Shown piece by piece: positions 10,649 to 19,382 of a DNA stretch of 64,000 bases (positions within the stretch are counted from its first letter, which is position 1; each line of letters starts with the position of its first letter). The position numbers were made by a program, and so were the translations under genes. Source of the DNA: Nocardia yamanashiensis NBRC 100130 (GTDB taxonomy: Bacteria > Actinomycetota > Actinomycetes > Mycobacteriales > Mycobacteriaceae); contig NZ_BDCD01000023.1 in the NCBI RefSeq assembly GCF_001613325.1, positions 124,001 to 188,000 of the forward strand. The letters run 5' to 3'. The notes under the pieces were generated by a model that was not told the DNA's origin, searched no databases, and saw only the letters and a list, made by a program, of their open reading frames with translations.

Positions 10649-10671
10649 GAGTTCACAACTCTCGTGGGCTC

Positions 10672-10690
10672 TCAGGGGCGTTGCCCCTGA
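10672..10690 (+). terminator. Hairpin downstream of BVMO gene
   Basis: TCAGGGGC-GTT-GCCCCTGA forms a perfect 8-bp stem with a 3-nt loop, 24 bp after the monooxygenase stop. There is no T-tract, as is usual in high-GC actinomycetes. Confidence 0.55.
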
Positions 10691-10790
10691 AACCCCTTGG
10701 GCCGGGGGCGCTCCCGTTTCGACCCGGGCTCGGCAGTAGCCGCCCGCGCCGTCATGGCCCCGGCGGGCGGTGCGGCCGCTCAGGAGTGAC

Positions 10791-10822
10791 GGCCCGGGTC
10801 GGCAACCCCGCCGGCCCGGGCC
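10791..10822. terminator. Bidirectional terminator between convergent genes
   Basis: A 13-bp GC stem (10791-10803 with 10810-10822, one T:G wobble) closes a 6-nt AACCCC loop, midway between the monooxygenase and the mycolyltransferase stop codons. Confidence 0.65.
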
Positions 10823-10840
10823 GTTCCGTACCCGCCTGGA

Positions 10841-11872
10841 TCAGGCGGGTAGGCCCAGGCCGGCCGCCAGGACCGGCCAGGACTTCTTCAGGTCGTCTTC
10901 CCAGTAGCCCCAGGAGTGGGTGCCGGTGGGTTCGAAGTCGAAGGTGGCGGGGATGCCGAGCTGGCCGAGTTTGGCGGCGAGGTTGTGGGTGCAGTAGTTG
11001 GTGGCGGCTTCCAGGCCGCCGCCGACCACCATCTGGTTGGCCAGGCCGGGCGCGCCGGGCAGGGTGTGCGGGCCGTTGAGGGTGTCCCACTGGCCCGGCA
11101 GGCCGGAACCGCTGGAGATGAACAGGTTCAGGCCGCGCAGCTGGTCGGCGTGCACGTAGGGATCGTTCTCGGCCCACATGGGATCGCCTTCGGGGCCGTA
11201 CATATTGTCGACGTCGCCGCCGCCGGCCGCGACCACGGTGCGCACGAAGTTGTAGCCGACCGGATCGCTGATCTGCGCGCAGCCGCTGTAGGCCGCCACC
11301 GACTTGTACAGTCCGGGCGCGGCGATCGGCAGCTGCAGCACCGAGGTGCCCGCCATCGACAAACCGGCAATGGCATTGAGCCCGTTGCTGTTCAGCGCCT
11401 TGTCCATGAGCGGCGGCAGTTCCTCGGTGAGGAAGGTCTTCCATTTGTTCACGCCGAGCGTGGGATCCTCGGCGCGCCAATCGGTGTAGTAGCTCCACGC
11501 CCCGCCCACCGGCTGCACCACATTGACGTTCTTGTCGGACAGGAACTTCAGCGCGTCGGTCTGCTTCTGCCAGGTGGCCGAATCGGTGCCGCCGCCCGCG
11601 CCATTGAGCAGATACAGGATCGGGGTGGGCCGCGAGGTGTCGGCGGCGCGCTGCACATCGATCTCGATGTTCTTGTTCATGGCGGCCGAGAAGACATACA
11701 GCTTCAGGGTGCGATCGTCGATCGTCTTGGTGGACTGCAGGTAGGAACCGTCAGCCGAGGTACCCGCCGAATTCAGCGCGGGCGCGGCCGACGCGGTACC
11801 GGCCGCGATCGGTAGCAGGACGGTAGCGGTAAGCGCCAGCACCGCGCTGCCCCAGATCTTCTTCGAACGCAC
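10841..11872 (-). CDS. Esterase/mycolyltransferase of antigen 85 type, secreted
   Basis: The 343-residue protein has a Sec signal peptide (MRSKKIWGSAVLALTATVLL, cleavage near TASAAP) and an alpha/beta-hydrolase core. The nucleophile elbow is GLSMAG, the histidine block is THSWGYW, and the oxyanion/substrate strand reads YLLNGAGGG. These match the antigen 85/corynomycolyltransferase family, which moves mycolic acids onto trehalose or arabinogalactan outside the membrane. GTG 11872 was chosen because AAGGAG stands 7 nt before it and the signal peptide starts there. The gene is divergent from the serine hydrolase at 12065 and ends in a shared terminator. Its presence is a main argument for a mycolic-acid-containing host. 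Confidence 0.92.
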   Translation of the reverse strand: MRSKKIWGSAVLALTATVLLPIAAGTASAAPALNSAGTSADGSYLQSTKTIDDRTLKLYVFSAAMNKNIEIDVQRAADTSRPTPILYLLNGAGGGTDSATWQKQTDALKFLSDKNVNVVQPVGGAWSYYTDWRAEDPTLGVNKWKTFLTEELPPLMDKALNSNGLNAIAGLSMAGTSVLQLPIAAPGLYKSVAAYSGCAQISDPVGYNFVRTVVAAGGGDVDNMYGPEGDPMWAENDPYVHADQLRGLNLFISSGSGLPGQWDTLNGPHTLPGAPGLANQMVVGGGLEAATNYCTHNLAAKLGQLGIPATFDFEPTGTHSWGYWEDDLKKSWPVLAAGLGLPA

Positions 11873-11991
11873 GCCGGATCTCCTTAGGCAGTTTGAATCA
11901 TTCAGCAATAGTCAACGGTTCACCCTGCCCAATCGCTCTGAGCGTTTGCTGGCCCGAAGCTGAGCCTGCACTGAGAGAGCGTGCTTGACCC

Positions 11992-12041
11992 TTGTCAGCG
12001 CATTCCCCGGGACTGTCAGCGCACTGTCGGTGGTCTGTCGG
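11992..12041 (+). promoter_or_regulatory. Tandem heptamer direct repeats, SARP-type site
   Basis: CTGTCAG (12013), CTGTCGG (12024) and CTGTCGG (12035) repeat with an exact 11-bp period. A fourth heptamer, TTGTCAG, lies at 11992, 21 bp upstream of the first. A weak -10-like CACCGT (12052-12057) follows, and ATG 12065 has no Shine-Dalgarno, which fits leaderless transcription. Direct heptamers with 11- or 22-bp period just upstream of the -10 are the known binding pattern of SARP regulators, and a SARP-type gene lies at 13454-16672. Confidence 0.45.
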
Positions 12042-12064
12042 CGCGTCCCGGCACCGTCACAGCC

Positions 12065-13429
12065 ATGACGAACAACGAACTGACCGCCCTGATCGAGACC
12101 ACCGCCGCCGAGTTCGGCATCCCCGGCATCGCCGTCGGCATCCTGCACGGCGGCCGCGAGGCATTCGCCGCGTACGGCGTCACCAGCGTCGCGCATCCGC
12201 TGCCGGTTGACGAGCACACCGTGTTCGCGCTCGGATCGATCAGCAAGCCGGTGACCGCGACCGCGCTCATGCGCCTGGTCGCCGACGGCCGGGTCGAACT
12301 GGACGCGCCGGTGCGCCGTTACGTTCCGGAGCTGGCGCTGCGCGACGGGCGGGAGATCACGGTATTGCAGCTGCTCAACCACACCGCCGGACTGGATTGG
12401 AGCATCATCAACGACACCGGCGAGGGTGACGACGGCCTGGCCGCCTTCGTGGATTCGCTGTCCGAACTGCCGCTCATCGCGGAGCCGGGAGCGCGGTCCT
12501 CCTACAGTCAGGCCGGGTACAACCTGCTCGGCCGGGTGATCGAGAAGGTGACCGGGCAGACCTTCGAACAGGCCATTGCCGAGCTGGTGTTGCGGCCGGT
12601 CGGCATGACCGAGAGCTGCTACTCCCGCGACGACATCATGACCCGGCGATTCGCGGTCGGGCACGAACGCGGCCCGGACGGCGAGCTGTCGGTGGCGCGG
12701 ATCTGGAAGGGCACCCGCGCCAACAATCCCGGCGGCGGGCTGGCGTCCACCGTGGCGGACCAATTGCGCTGGGCGCGTTTCCAACTCGGCGACGGCCGCA
12801 ATGCCGCGGGCGAAACCGTGCTGCCCGCCGCGCAATTGCTGGCCATGCGGGAACCCACCGTGGAACTGCGCGCCAGCCTGCTCGGCGATGCCCTCGGCCT
12901 GTGCTGGTTCCTGCGCGAGATCGACGGGGTGCGGACCTTCGGGCACGGCGGGTCGGGGTACGGGCAGTTCGGTGAGCTGCTGCTGGTGCCCGAGCACGAT
13001 TTCGCGATCATCGTGCTGTCCAATGCCAGCCCGGACAGTGTGCGCGCCAATCAGACCATCGTGCGGTGGGCGTTGGAACGGTACTTGGGCGTGATCGACG
13101 CCGATCCGGAGCCGGTGGCGTATGACGCGACGGCGGCAGCCGAGCTGGTCGGGCTCTACGAGATCGATTCGATGACCATGCACATCACCGGCGATGGTTC
13201 GGCGCTGTCCATGGACTGCAAGATCCGGCCGGAGATCCGTGCCGCTTCCGAAGTCGATCTGCCGCAGGACCATCCGGCGTTCGAGTTCGCGCTCCTGCCC
13301 GGGGACGGTGACGAGTATGTGGTCACCAAGGGGTCGTTCAAGGGCCAGCGCGGGTTCTTCAGCCGCGATGCCGCCGGTGTAGTCACCGGTGTGGATCTTG
13401 CCGGTCGCCTCTTCACCCGCACTCGATGA
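12065..13429 (+). CDS. Serine hydrolase, beta-lactamase/class C family
   Basis: The 454-residue cytoplasm-predicted protein (no signal peptide) has the class C/esterase VIII layout. The catalytic SxxK is SISK in ALGSISKPVT (about residue 57), the second motif is YSQAGYN where YxN would be expected (Asn replaced by Gln), and the third is HGGSG in place of KTG. A C-terminal lipocalin-like extension (about 370-454) is common in this group. Likely activity is esterase or D-amino-acid/peptide hydrolysis rather than antibiotic resistance. ATG 12065 lacks a ribosome binding site but begins the conserved fold. Upstream tandem repeats suggest control by a SARP-type activator, and its 3' end is 24 bp from the convergent regulator gene. 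Confidence 0.87.
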   Translation: MTNNELTALIETTAAEFGIPGIAVGILHGGREAFAAYGVTSVAHPLPVDEHTVFALGSISKPVTATALMRLVADGRVELDAPVRRYVPELALRDGREITVLQLLNHTAGLDWSIINDTGEGDDGLAAFVDSLSELPLIAEPGARSSYSQAGYNLLGRVIEKVTGQTFEQAIAELVLRPVGMTESCYSRDDIMTRRFAVGHERGPDGELSVARIWKGTRANNPGGGLASTVADQLRWARFQLGDGRNAAGETVLPAAQLLAMREPTVELRASLLGDALGLCWFLREIDGVRTFGHGGSGYGQFGELLLVPEHDFAIIVLSNASPDSVRANQTIVRWALERYLGVIDADPEPVAYDATAAAELVGLYEIDSMTMHITGDGSALSMDCKIRPEIRAASEVDLPQDHPAFEFALLPGDGDEYVVTKGSFKGQRGFFSRDAAGVVTGVDLAGRLFTRTR

Positions 13430-13453
13430 ACCCGGTCCCGCAAGGGAATCCGC

Positions 13454-16400
13454 CTACCCCGCTCGCCGGTCCGCGACGAGCGGGGGCTGGGCTTCGCGGG
13501 CCAGCTGGACGAGCGCGACGGCGCGGGCGAGTCCGCTGCCTTCGCGGTAGGCGGCGTCGAAGCCGGGCGCTCCGAGGCGCGCGGTCAGCTCGTCGCGCAG
13601 GGTGACCAGCCCGGGTTCGCCCCGGTCGGGCAGGCCGCGAATGACTTCGCCGAGCCCGAGCGCGGTGGCCGCGCCGGCCGGATCGTCCTCCAGCAGTAGC
13701 AGTTCGGCCAGCTGTTCGGCGGTCCGGGCGAGTGTTTGGGCGATCGTCGCGGAATCCCCGTATTCGAAGGCTCCCGGCACGACCACCGGCAGCAGGGTGC
13801 GGGCAGCGGGTGCGTCGCCCACGGTCAGGCGATTGGCCAACCGGGCAGCCGCGATGCGCTGGACGGACATGGGCTCGGGGAACGGGAGCACGCCGATTCG
13901 CGCTTCCAGGGCATCGAGCACGCGATCGGCCTGTTCGGGATCGCCGGTGCGACGGCACAATTCGGCTTCCGAGAACAGCAATACCGTCGCCAACCGGTTG
14001 AAGCCCCGCTCCGCGGCCAGCCTGCGAGCGGCCTCGATATCGCTTGCCGCACCGGTGAAGTCGCCCGCCCGCAGCCGCGCGGTGACGAGTTCGGTTCGGG
14101 TGGCGTAGATATCGTCCTCGGTACCCAGCTCGGCCGCCACCGCGACCGCCCGTTCGAAGGCGCCGATCGCCCGGCCGTGATCGCCGAGAACCGTGAACTC
14201 CCGGCCGAGCGCGAGCAGGGCCATGGCCAAACCCCAACGGTCACCGGTCATTTCGAATTCACGCAAGGCCGCCCGCCGCGCTTGCGCCCCGGATTCCGGA
14301 TCGCCCGCGCCGGTGCACGCGATATCGCGCACCATCTGGGTGCTCGCCCGCACCCACGGATCCGGCCAGTCGAGGGCGCGATCCAGCTGCCGTTCGGCGA
14401 GCGCGGCATCACCGACGCCCGCGGCGAGCATGGCGGTCCACAGCGGCAGCGCCGGATGGAACTCCAAACCTCCTGTCCTCGTGCAGGCTTCGATCAATGC
14501 CAGGGTCGTATCGGCCGCCCCCGCCGACGCGCCGGACAGCGATCGCACCACGTCGAGCGCGGCACGCACATCCTCGGCCAGTGCGTCGCCGAATCCCAGC
14601 ACTGCGGTGAGCGCCGCCTCGAACTGTGTACTCATCCCCCGGATGCCCCAGTACCAGAACAACGCCCGCACGAACCGAACACTCGACTCCACATCCCGCA
14701 CGGCCATCGCATCCCGCAGCGCCGCAACCATGTTCGCGTGTTCGGCATCGAACAGCGCGATGGCGTCGAGCTGCGCGCCCGTCCGGAGCAACGGTTCGTT
14801 CCGTTCGGCCAATGCCAGGTAATACGCCCCGAACTCCGCCGCCACCGACTCCCCCGCGGCTTCCCGCTGCCCGGCCGCGTAGGCGCGAATGGTCTCCAGC
14901 ATCCGGTATCGCGGCTCATCCGCGCCGGACACCTCCACCAGCGACTTCTCCACCAGTGCCCCGAGAACGTAGGCGACGTCCCCGACCGGTATCCCCGCAG
15001 CGGACGCCCGCCGGGTGTGCGGATCACGTTCCTGGTCGGCGCAGATCGCTTCCAGGGCTTCGAGGGTGGCCCCGCCGGGGAAGGCCGACATCCGGCGGGC
15101 GAGCACCCTTTCCGGGGTTTCGAGGAGATCCCAGCTCCATTCGACCAGGGCATGCAGGGTGCGCTGACGCGGGAGGGCGGCGCGACTGCCGGAGGTGAGC
15201 AGGCGGAAACGGTCGTCGAGGCGGCGGGCGATCTGGTCGATCGGCATGGCGCGGAGTTTGGCGGCGGCCAGTTCCAGCGCCAAAGGGATACCGTCCAGGC
15301 GGCGGCAGATTTCGGTGACGGGGCCGAGGGTGCGATTGCCGAGGGTGAAGTCCGGACGGACGGCGGTGGCGCGGTCGAGGAAGAGACGCACGGCCGGAGC
15401 CGCCTGTGCGGCATCGAGTTCCGCCGCTTCGCTCGGCAACGGGAGCGGGCCGAGGTGACAGAGGGCTTCTCCGGTGATGGCCAGCGGTTCCCGGGTGGTC
15501 GCGAGAATCCGCAGGTGCGGCAACCGCTCCAGGAGGTGATCCGCGAGGTCGGCGGCCGCTTCGATAAGGTGCTCGCAGTTGTCCAGCACCAGCACCGCCG
15601 CACCGACATCCAGCATGTCGGCCAATCGTGCGGCCCGTTCGGCACGGGGTTCGGCGCTGCGGGCATCGAGCGCCCCGGCGACCGCGTCGGCGAGCTGATC
15701 CGGCGCGCCGATCTCGGCCAGCGGCACGAAGAACACCGGCCCGTCGGCGAACCGGCTCATCGCCTCGACCGCCAGCCGGGTCTTGCCCGCCCCACCCGGC
15801 CCGACAATGGTGACCAGCCGCGAATCCGCCAAACGCTGCCGCACCGCCTCCAGCTCGGCATCGCGTCCGACGAAACTGGTCAGCGGCGTCGGCAGGCGAC
15901 TGCCCACGGATTCGGTTCGCGCCGTCCGGGTTTCCAGCTCACCCCGCAGCAACGCCAACTGGGTTTCCCGCAGCTCCGCCGACGGATCGATACCCAGCTC
16001 ATCGTCCAAACGAGCCCGCGTCTCCTCGTACGCCGCCAGCGCATCCGACTGCCGCCCCGCCGCCCCCAGCGCACGTATCCGCAACGCCGCCAGCCGTTCC
16101 CGCAAAGGATGCGCCAGCGCCGCCGCCTCCAGATCGGCAACCACCTCGGCATGCCGCCCACACAGCAGCTCGGCCTCGAACCGATCTTCCACCGCCCCGG
16201 CTCGCAACTCCTCCAGCCGCGCCGCCACCGCCTCGCAGAACGGCGCATCCCGCACATCCTGCAATGCCTCGCCCCGCCACAACCCCAGCGCTTCCCGCAA
16301 CAGCCGCGCCGCCACACCCGCCCGCCGCGCATCCGCCTCGGCGAGCAGGCCACGGCGGCCCGCGGCGGCCAGTTCTTCGAACCGCGCGACGTCGACCTGG

Positions 16401-16672
16401 GCGGCGGAGAGGGAGTAACCCCCTGGACCGAACTCAATGGTTCCGGTGCCGCGCAGGGCTTTTCGGAGGCGCGATACCAGGGCTTGGAGTGCGCCGGCGG
16501 CATCGGCGGGCGCGTCTTCGCCCCAGAGGCCGTCGATCAGAGCGGGGACCGGAACCGGGCCGCGTTCGAGGGCGAGGCGGGCCAGCAACATGCGCGCCCG
16601 GACGCCGCCGATCTCCACCGGGACACCTTCATCGGTCCACACACGCACTGGCCCAAGCACCTCTACCCGCAC
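13454..16672 (-). CDS. AfsR/SARP-type regulator with NB-ARC ATPase and TPRs
   Basis: The 1072-residue protein contains, in order: an OmpR-like winged helix (about 1-90, starting VRVEVLGPVRVW), a bacterial transcriptional activation domain (about 95-245), an NB-ARC/STAND ATPase with Walker A IVGPGGAGKTRL (about 287-298) and LVLDNCEHL (about 360), and a long helical TPR-like C-terminus (about 600-1060). This is the large SARP architecture of AfsR. Such proteins activate secondary-metabolite or stress genes in response to ligands or phosphorylation. The start is GTG 16672 without a clear ribosome binding site. No obvious biosynthetic cluster adjoins it; a tandem-repeat site before the convergent hydrolase gene is a possible target. 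Confidence 0.92.
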   Translation of the reverse strand: MRVEVLGPVRVWTDEGVPVEIGGVRARMLLARLALERGPVPVPALIDGLWGEDAPADAAGALQALVSRLRKALRGTGTIEFGPGGYSLSAAQVDVARFEELAAAGRRGLLAEADARRAGVAARLLREALGLWRGEALQDVRDAPFCEAVAARLEELRAGAVEDRFEAELLCGRHAEVVADLEAAALAHPLRERLAALRIRALGAAGRQSDALAAYEETRARLDDELGIDPSAELRETQLALLRGELETRTARTESVGSRLPTPLTSFVGRDAELEAVRQRLADSRLVTIVGPGGAGKTRLAVEAMSRFADGPVFFVPLAEIGAPDQLADAVAGALDARSAEPRAERAARLADMLDVGAAVLVLDNCEHLIEAAADLADHLLERLPHLRILATTREPLAITGEALCHLGPLPLPSEAAELDAAQAAPAVRLFLDRATAVRPDFTLGNRTLGPVTEICRRLDGIPLALELAAAKLRAMPIDQIARRLDDRFRLLTSGSRAALPRQRTLHALVEWSWDLLETPERVLARRMSAFPGGATLEALEAICADQERDPHTRRASAAGIPVGDVAYVLGALVEKSLVEVSGADEPRYRMLETIRAYAAGQREAAGESVAAEFGAYYLALAERNEPLLRTGAQLDAIALFDAEHANMVAALRDAMAVRDVESSVRFVRALFWYWGIRGMSTQFEAALTAVLGFGDALAEDVRAALDVVRSLSGASAGAADTTLALIEACTRTGGLEFHPALPLWTAMLAAGVGDAALAERQLDRALDWPDPWVRASTQMVRDIACTGAGDPESGAQARRAALREFEMTGDRWGLAMALLALGREFTVLGDHGRAIGAFERAVAVAAELGTEDDIYATRTELVTARLRAGDFTGAASDIEAARRLAAERGFNRLATVLLFSEAELCRRTGDPEQADRVLDALEARIGVLPFPEPMSVQRIAAARLANRLTVGDAPAARTLLPVVVPGAFEYGDSATIAQTLARTAEQLAELLLLEDDPAGAATALGLGEVIRGLPDRGEPGLVTLRDELTARLGAPGFDAAYREGSGLARAVALVQLAREAQPPLVADRRAG

Positions 16673-16722
16673 CCGGCGAGTCTGCCAGACACGCGGGGGC
16701 GGGGCGGTGGTGTGGGCCGCGC

Positions 16723-16739
16723 ATTACCCGGGAGGTAAT
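16723..16739. promoter_or_regulatory. Inverted repeat between SARP and thioesterase genes
   Basis: ATTACC-CGGGA-GGTAAT is a perfect 6-bp-arm dyad in the 102-bp divergent spacer, 36 bp before the thioesterase ATG. It may be an operator for either gene, and the binding protein is unknown. Confidence 0.3.
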
Positions 16740-16774
16740 CGACCGGCGGCCAAGGTTCGGGCAGAGTCGATTTC

Positions 16775-17185
16775 ATGACCGAGATCGCCGCGACGCCCAC
16801 CGGGGCGCAACTGTTCGCCACCATGCCGTTCACCGAGGGGCTGGGGGTGGAGGTCCTGGAATGCGGTCCCGACCTGGTGCGCAGCCGGTTGGCGTGGGAC
16901 GAATCCCGGTGCACGCTGGGCGGTTCGATGCACGGCGGGGCGCTCATGTCGCTGGCCGATGCCACCGCCGCGGTGTGCGCCTATCTGAACCTGCCGGAGG
17001 GGAAGCACGGCACCACCACCGTGGAATCCAAGACCAATTTCGTGCGCGCGTTGCGTTCGGGCCATGCCACCGCGACGGCGCAGCCGCTGCACGCGGGCCG
17101 GAGTTTCATCGTGGTGGAGACCGAGATTCGCGATGACGCGGGCAAACTGGTGGCGAAGGTGACGCAGACGCAGGCGGTGCTCTAG
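16775..17185 (+). CDS. PaaI-type hotdog thioesterase
   Basis: The 136-residue protein matches the single-domain hotdog thioesterases. It has the active-site segment GGSMHGGALMSLADATAA (about 50-67) with the conserved HGG and the acidic residue of SLAD, then ESKTNFVRAL (about 85-94) and a closing VTQTQAVL strand. The family cleaves acyl- or aroyl-CoA esters as a tetramer in the cytoplasm. ATG 16775 is the only sensible start. It runs divergently from the SARP regulator and converges on the LysR gene with 25 bp between stops. No CoA pathway genes are adjacent, so the substrate is open. Confidence 0.9.
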   Translation: MTEIAATPTGAQLFATMPFTEGLGVEVLECGPDLVRSRLAWDESRCTLGGSMHGGALMSLADATAAVCAYLNLPEGKHGTTTVESKTNFVRALRSGHATATAQPLHAGRSFIVVETEIRDDAGKLVAKVTQTQAVL

Positions 17186-17210
17186 GCGTAGAGGTCTCCG
17201 GCAGAGCTTG

Positions 17211-18119
17211 TCAGTCGCGGTTCGGATCCAGCCGTGCCGCTACCTCTCCGGCCAGTTCGATGAACGCCCGGGCCGCGGCACTGCGATAACCGTTCTCGCG
17301 CACCAGCAGCACGATCGAGCGCGGCGGCAGCGGCGGATCCAGGGCGATGGGTTCCAGATCGCATCGGGTGCGGGTGATGGCATCCGGCAGCACGGTGGCC
17401 AGCGCGGTCCGCCGCACGATCTCGGTCAGGGCTTGAATCGAATTGGCCTGCACGACGATTCGCGGGGTCACCGCTTCCCGGGCGAAATACGCGTCGATAT
17501 GGACGCGGGTGGCGAAGTCCCCGGTCAGCAGGGCCAAGGGCAATCGTTCCAGCGCCGCCACCGGCATCGGCCGCACCGGGTCCGGTCCGTCCCGCCCCGG
17601 CTCGCCGACCACCAGGCTCAAGGTTTCCGAGAACAGCGGCAGAGCGGTCAGACCGGGCGGATGCTGGGCCGCGAAGGCGATGCCGATATCCAATTCGTCT
17701 GCCAGCAAGGCCGATTCGATGTGATTCTGGCTCATCTCCCGCACCGTCGCCTCGATGCCCGGATGCCGGTCGTAGAGCTCGGCGGTCAGCGCGCCCACCA
17801 GATAGGTGGTGAGGGTCGGCGTGACGCCCCAGCGCAACTGCCCGCGCGACAGGTCGGTGACGTCGTGCACCGCGCGCTCCCCCGCTTCCAGTTCGCGCAA
17901 CACGCGACGGGCGGGTTCGAGGTAGGCGCGACCGGCGTCGGTGAGCCGGACCGTGCGGCCCCCGCGGTCGAGGAGCTGGACACCGACCGTGCGTTCCAGC
18001 TGCCGGATCTGCTGCGAGAGCGTGGGCTGCGAAATGTGCAGGCGCTCCGAGGCGCGGGTGAAATTGCCGTGGTCGGCCACGGCGACGAAATAGCGCAGGT
18101 GACGGATTTCCGGCAGCAC
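17211..18119 (-). CDS. cynR: LysR family regulator, probable CynR
   Basis: The protein of about 302 residues has the standard LysR N-terminal helix-turn-helix (LRYFVAVADHGNFTRASERL, then SQPTLSQQIRQLE) and a two-lobe effector domain. It diverges from carbonic anhydrase and cyanase genes, the arrangement of E. coli cynR-cynTS, so it is called CynR and is expected to activate that operon in the presence of cyanate. The call depends on context; the effector domain alone is not diagnostic. GTG 18119 (VLPEIRHLRYF) fits family starts. A TTG further upstream at 18143 would add eight atypical residues. No strong ribosome binding site is seen for either. Confidence 0.82.
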   Translation of the reverse strand: MLPEIRHLRYFVAVADHGNFTRASERLHISQPTLSQQIRQLERTVGVQLLDRGGRTVRLTDAGRAYLEPARRVLRELEAGERAVHDVTDLSRGQLRWGVTPTLTTYLVGALTAELYDRHPGIEATVREMSQNHIESALLADELDIGIAFAAQHPPGLTALPLFSETLSLVVGEPGRDGPDPVRPMPVAALERLPLALLTGDFATRVHIDAYFAREAVTPRIVVQANSIQALTEIVRRTALATVLPDAITRTRCDLEPIALDPPLPPRSIVLLVRENGYRSAAARAFIELAGEVAARLDPNRD

Positions 18120-18234
18120 ACCGGCAACTATAGATGAGGACAATCATAAGTATCAAAACTACGTATTGGACTCTATAGCTCCAGCTCCGGCAGGGTGGAA
18201 GACGTCAAAGAGAACGACTTCCCGAAGGAAAGCC
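18120..18234. promoter_or_regulatory. cynR-cynT divergent promoter region
   Basis: This 115-bp spacer contains the only AT-rich run of the area (about 18141-18178). CTATAG occurs at 18128-18133 and again near 18172-18177. The length and the divergent layout fit a LysR-type site, but I could not fix a convincing T-N11-A box or -10/-35 pair. Confidence 0.35.
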
Positions 18235-18822
18235 ATGCATGACCTTTTCGACGGCATCGCGCATTTCCAGCACTCGGTCTTCCCGGAGAAATCGGAGCTG
18301 TTCGCCCGGCTGACCACCGCCCACACCCCGGGCACGCTGTTCATCGGCTGCTCGGATGCCCGCGTGGTGCCGGAGCTGATCACCAGCAGCGAACCGGGCG
18401 AATTGTTCGTCATCCGCACCGCCGGCAATCTGGTTCCCGCCTACCGCCCCGATGCCGATGGCGTGGCGGCCAGCATCGAATACGCGGTGGCGGTGCTCGG
18501 CGTCGCCCGGATCGTGGTGTGCGGGCATTCGCAGTGCGGCGCCATGACGGCTCTGGCCGAGGGCCGCGATCTGACCGCCGCGCCGCTGGTCGCGAGCTGG
18601 CTGCGGCACGCCGATGCCGCCCGCACCGCCGCCGCGAACGGCGATGTGGCGCAACTGATCCGGCACAATGTACGGACACAGCTGGCCCATCTGGCCACCC
18701 ATCCCGCCGTGGCGCGCCGCCGCGCCGCGGGCGATCTTTCCCTGCACGGCTGGGTTTTCGATATCGGCTCCGGCCGCGTCGAGGAGCTCGCCGCCCCCGC
18801 AATCGTTCAGCTCGCCGGCTGA
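18235..18822 (+). CDS. cynT: Beta-carbonic anhydrase (CynT)
   Basis: The 195-residue protein has the beta-class zinc site: Cys and Asp/Arg dyad in FIGCSDARVVP (about 39-49), then His and Cys in VCGHSQCGAM (about 94-103). It is about the length of E. coli CynT. It interconverts CO2 and bicarbonate in the cytoplasm. Beside cyanase its role is to restore the bicarbonate that cyanate decomposition consumes. ATG 18235 follows AAGGAAAG at good spacing. It is the first gene of a two-gene operon, with cynS 20 bp downstream. Confidence 0.93.
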   Translation: MHDLFDGIAHFQHSVFPEKSELFARLTTAHTPGTLFIGCSDARVVPELITSSEPGELFVIRTAGNLVPAYRPDADGVAASIEYAVAVLGVARIVVCGHSQCGAMTALAEGRDLTAAPLVASWLRHADAARTAAANGDVAQLIRHNVRTQLAHLATHPAVARRRAAGDLSLHGWVFDIGSGRVEELAAPAIVQLAG

Positions 18823-18842
18823 CCTTCCCGAAAGGAACACCC

Positions 18843-19313
18843 ATGGTGCACGCCCAGTTCGACCCCACCGCCCGCCAGGCCCTCGCCGAGACCGCGGTGC
18901 TCGCCAAGATCCGCAAGGATCTGACCTGGCGGGAGATCGCCGAGGCCGCCGGGCTCTCGGTCGCCTTCGTGACCGCCGCGGTGCTCGGCCAGCACGCGCT
19001 CCCCGAACGGTCGGCCCTCGCGGTGGCCGAGTTGCTCGGCCTCGACGACGATGCGGCGCTGCTGCTGCAGACCATTCCGACGCGCGGCTCCATCCCGGGC
19101 GGCATCCCCACCGATCCCACCATCTACCGCTTCTACGAAATGCTCCAGGTCTACGGCACCACCCTCAAAGCGCTGGTGCACGAGGAGTTCGGCGACGGCA
19201 TCATCAGCGCCATCAATTTCAAGCTCGATGTCCGCAAGGTCGCCGATCCGGAGGGCGGCGAACGCGCCGTGATCACCCTCGACGGCAAGTACCTGCCGAC
19301 GAAGCCCTTCTGA
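18843..19313 (+). CDS. cynS: Cyanate hydratase (cyanase)
   Basis: At 156 residues the protein has exactly the length of E. coli CynS. The N-terminal five-helix region (TWREIAEAAGLSVAFVTAAV) precedes the catalytic domain, where the Arg and Glu of YRFYEMLQVYG and the Ser of GDGIISAINF correspond to the known active-site Arg96, Glu99 and Ser122. The enzyme converts cyanate and bicarbonate to carbamate, then ammonia and CO2, as a decamer. AAAGGAA lies 7 nt before ATG 18843. A 12-bp hairpin follows the stop, closing the operon. Confidence 0.96.
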   Translation: MVHAQFDPTARQALAETAVLAKIRKDLTWREIAEAAGLSVAFVTAAVLGQHALPERSALAVAELLGLDDDAALLLQTIPTRGSIPGGIPTDPTIYRFYEMLQVYGTTLKALVHEEFGDGIISAINFKLDVRKVADPEGGERAVITLDGKYLPTKPF

Positions 19314-19330
19314 AATCCACTGCGCGCGAG

Positions 19331-19367
19331 CGGGTTCGGCCGGAGAACGACATGGCGGCCGAACCCG
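19331..19367. terminator. Terminator after cynS, shared with convergent gene
   Basis: CGGGTTCGGCCG (19331-19342) pairs perfectly with CGGCCGAACCCG (19356-19367) around a 13-nt loop, located between two converging stop codons. Confidence 0.7.
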
Positions 19368-19382
19368 TCCCGGGCGCGGCAG

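Noticed and set aside
13736..16738. Open frame of 1000 codons antisense to the SARP regulator gene
   Set aside because: It follows codon-position GC bias of the real gene, has no recognisable domain, and its Arg/Gly/Gln-rich translation is typical of shadow frames in high-GC DNA.
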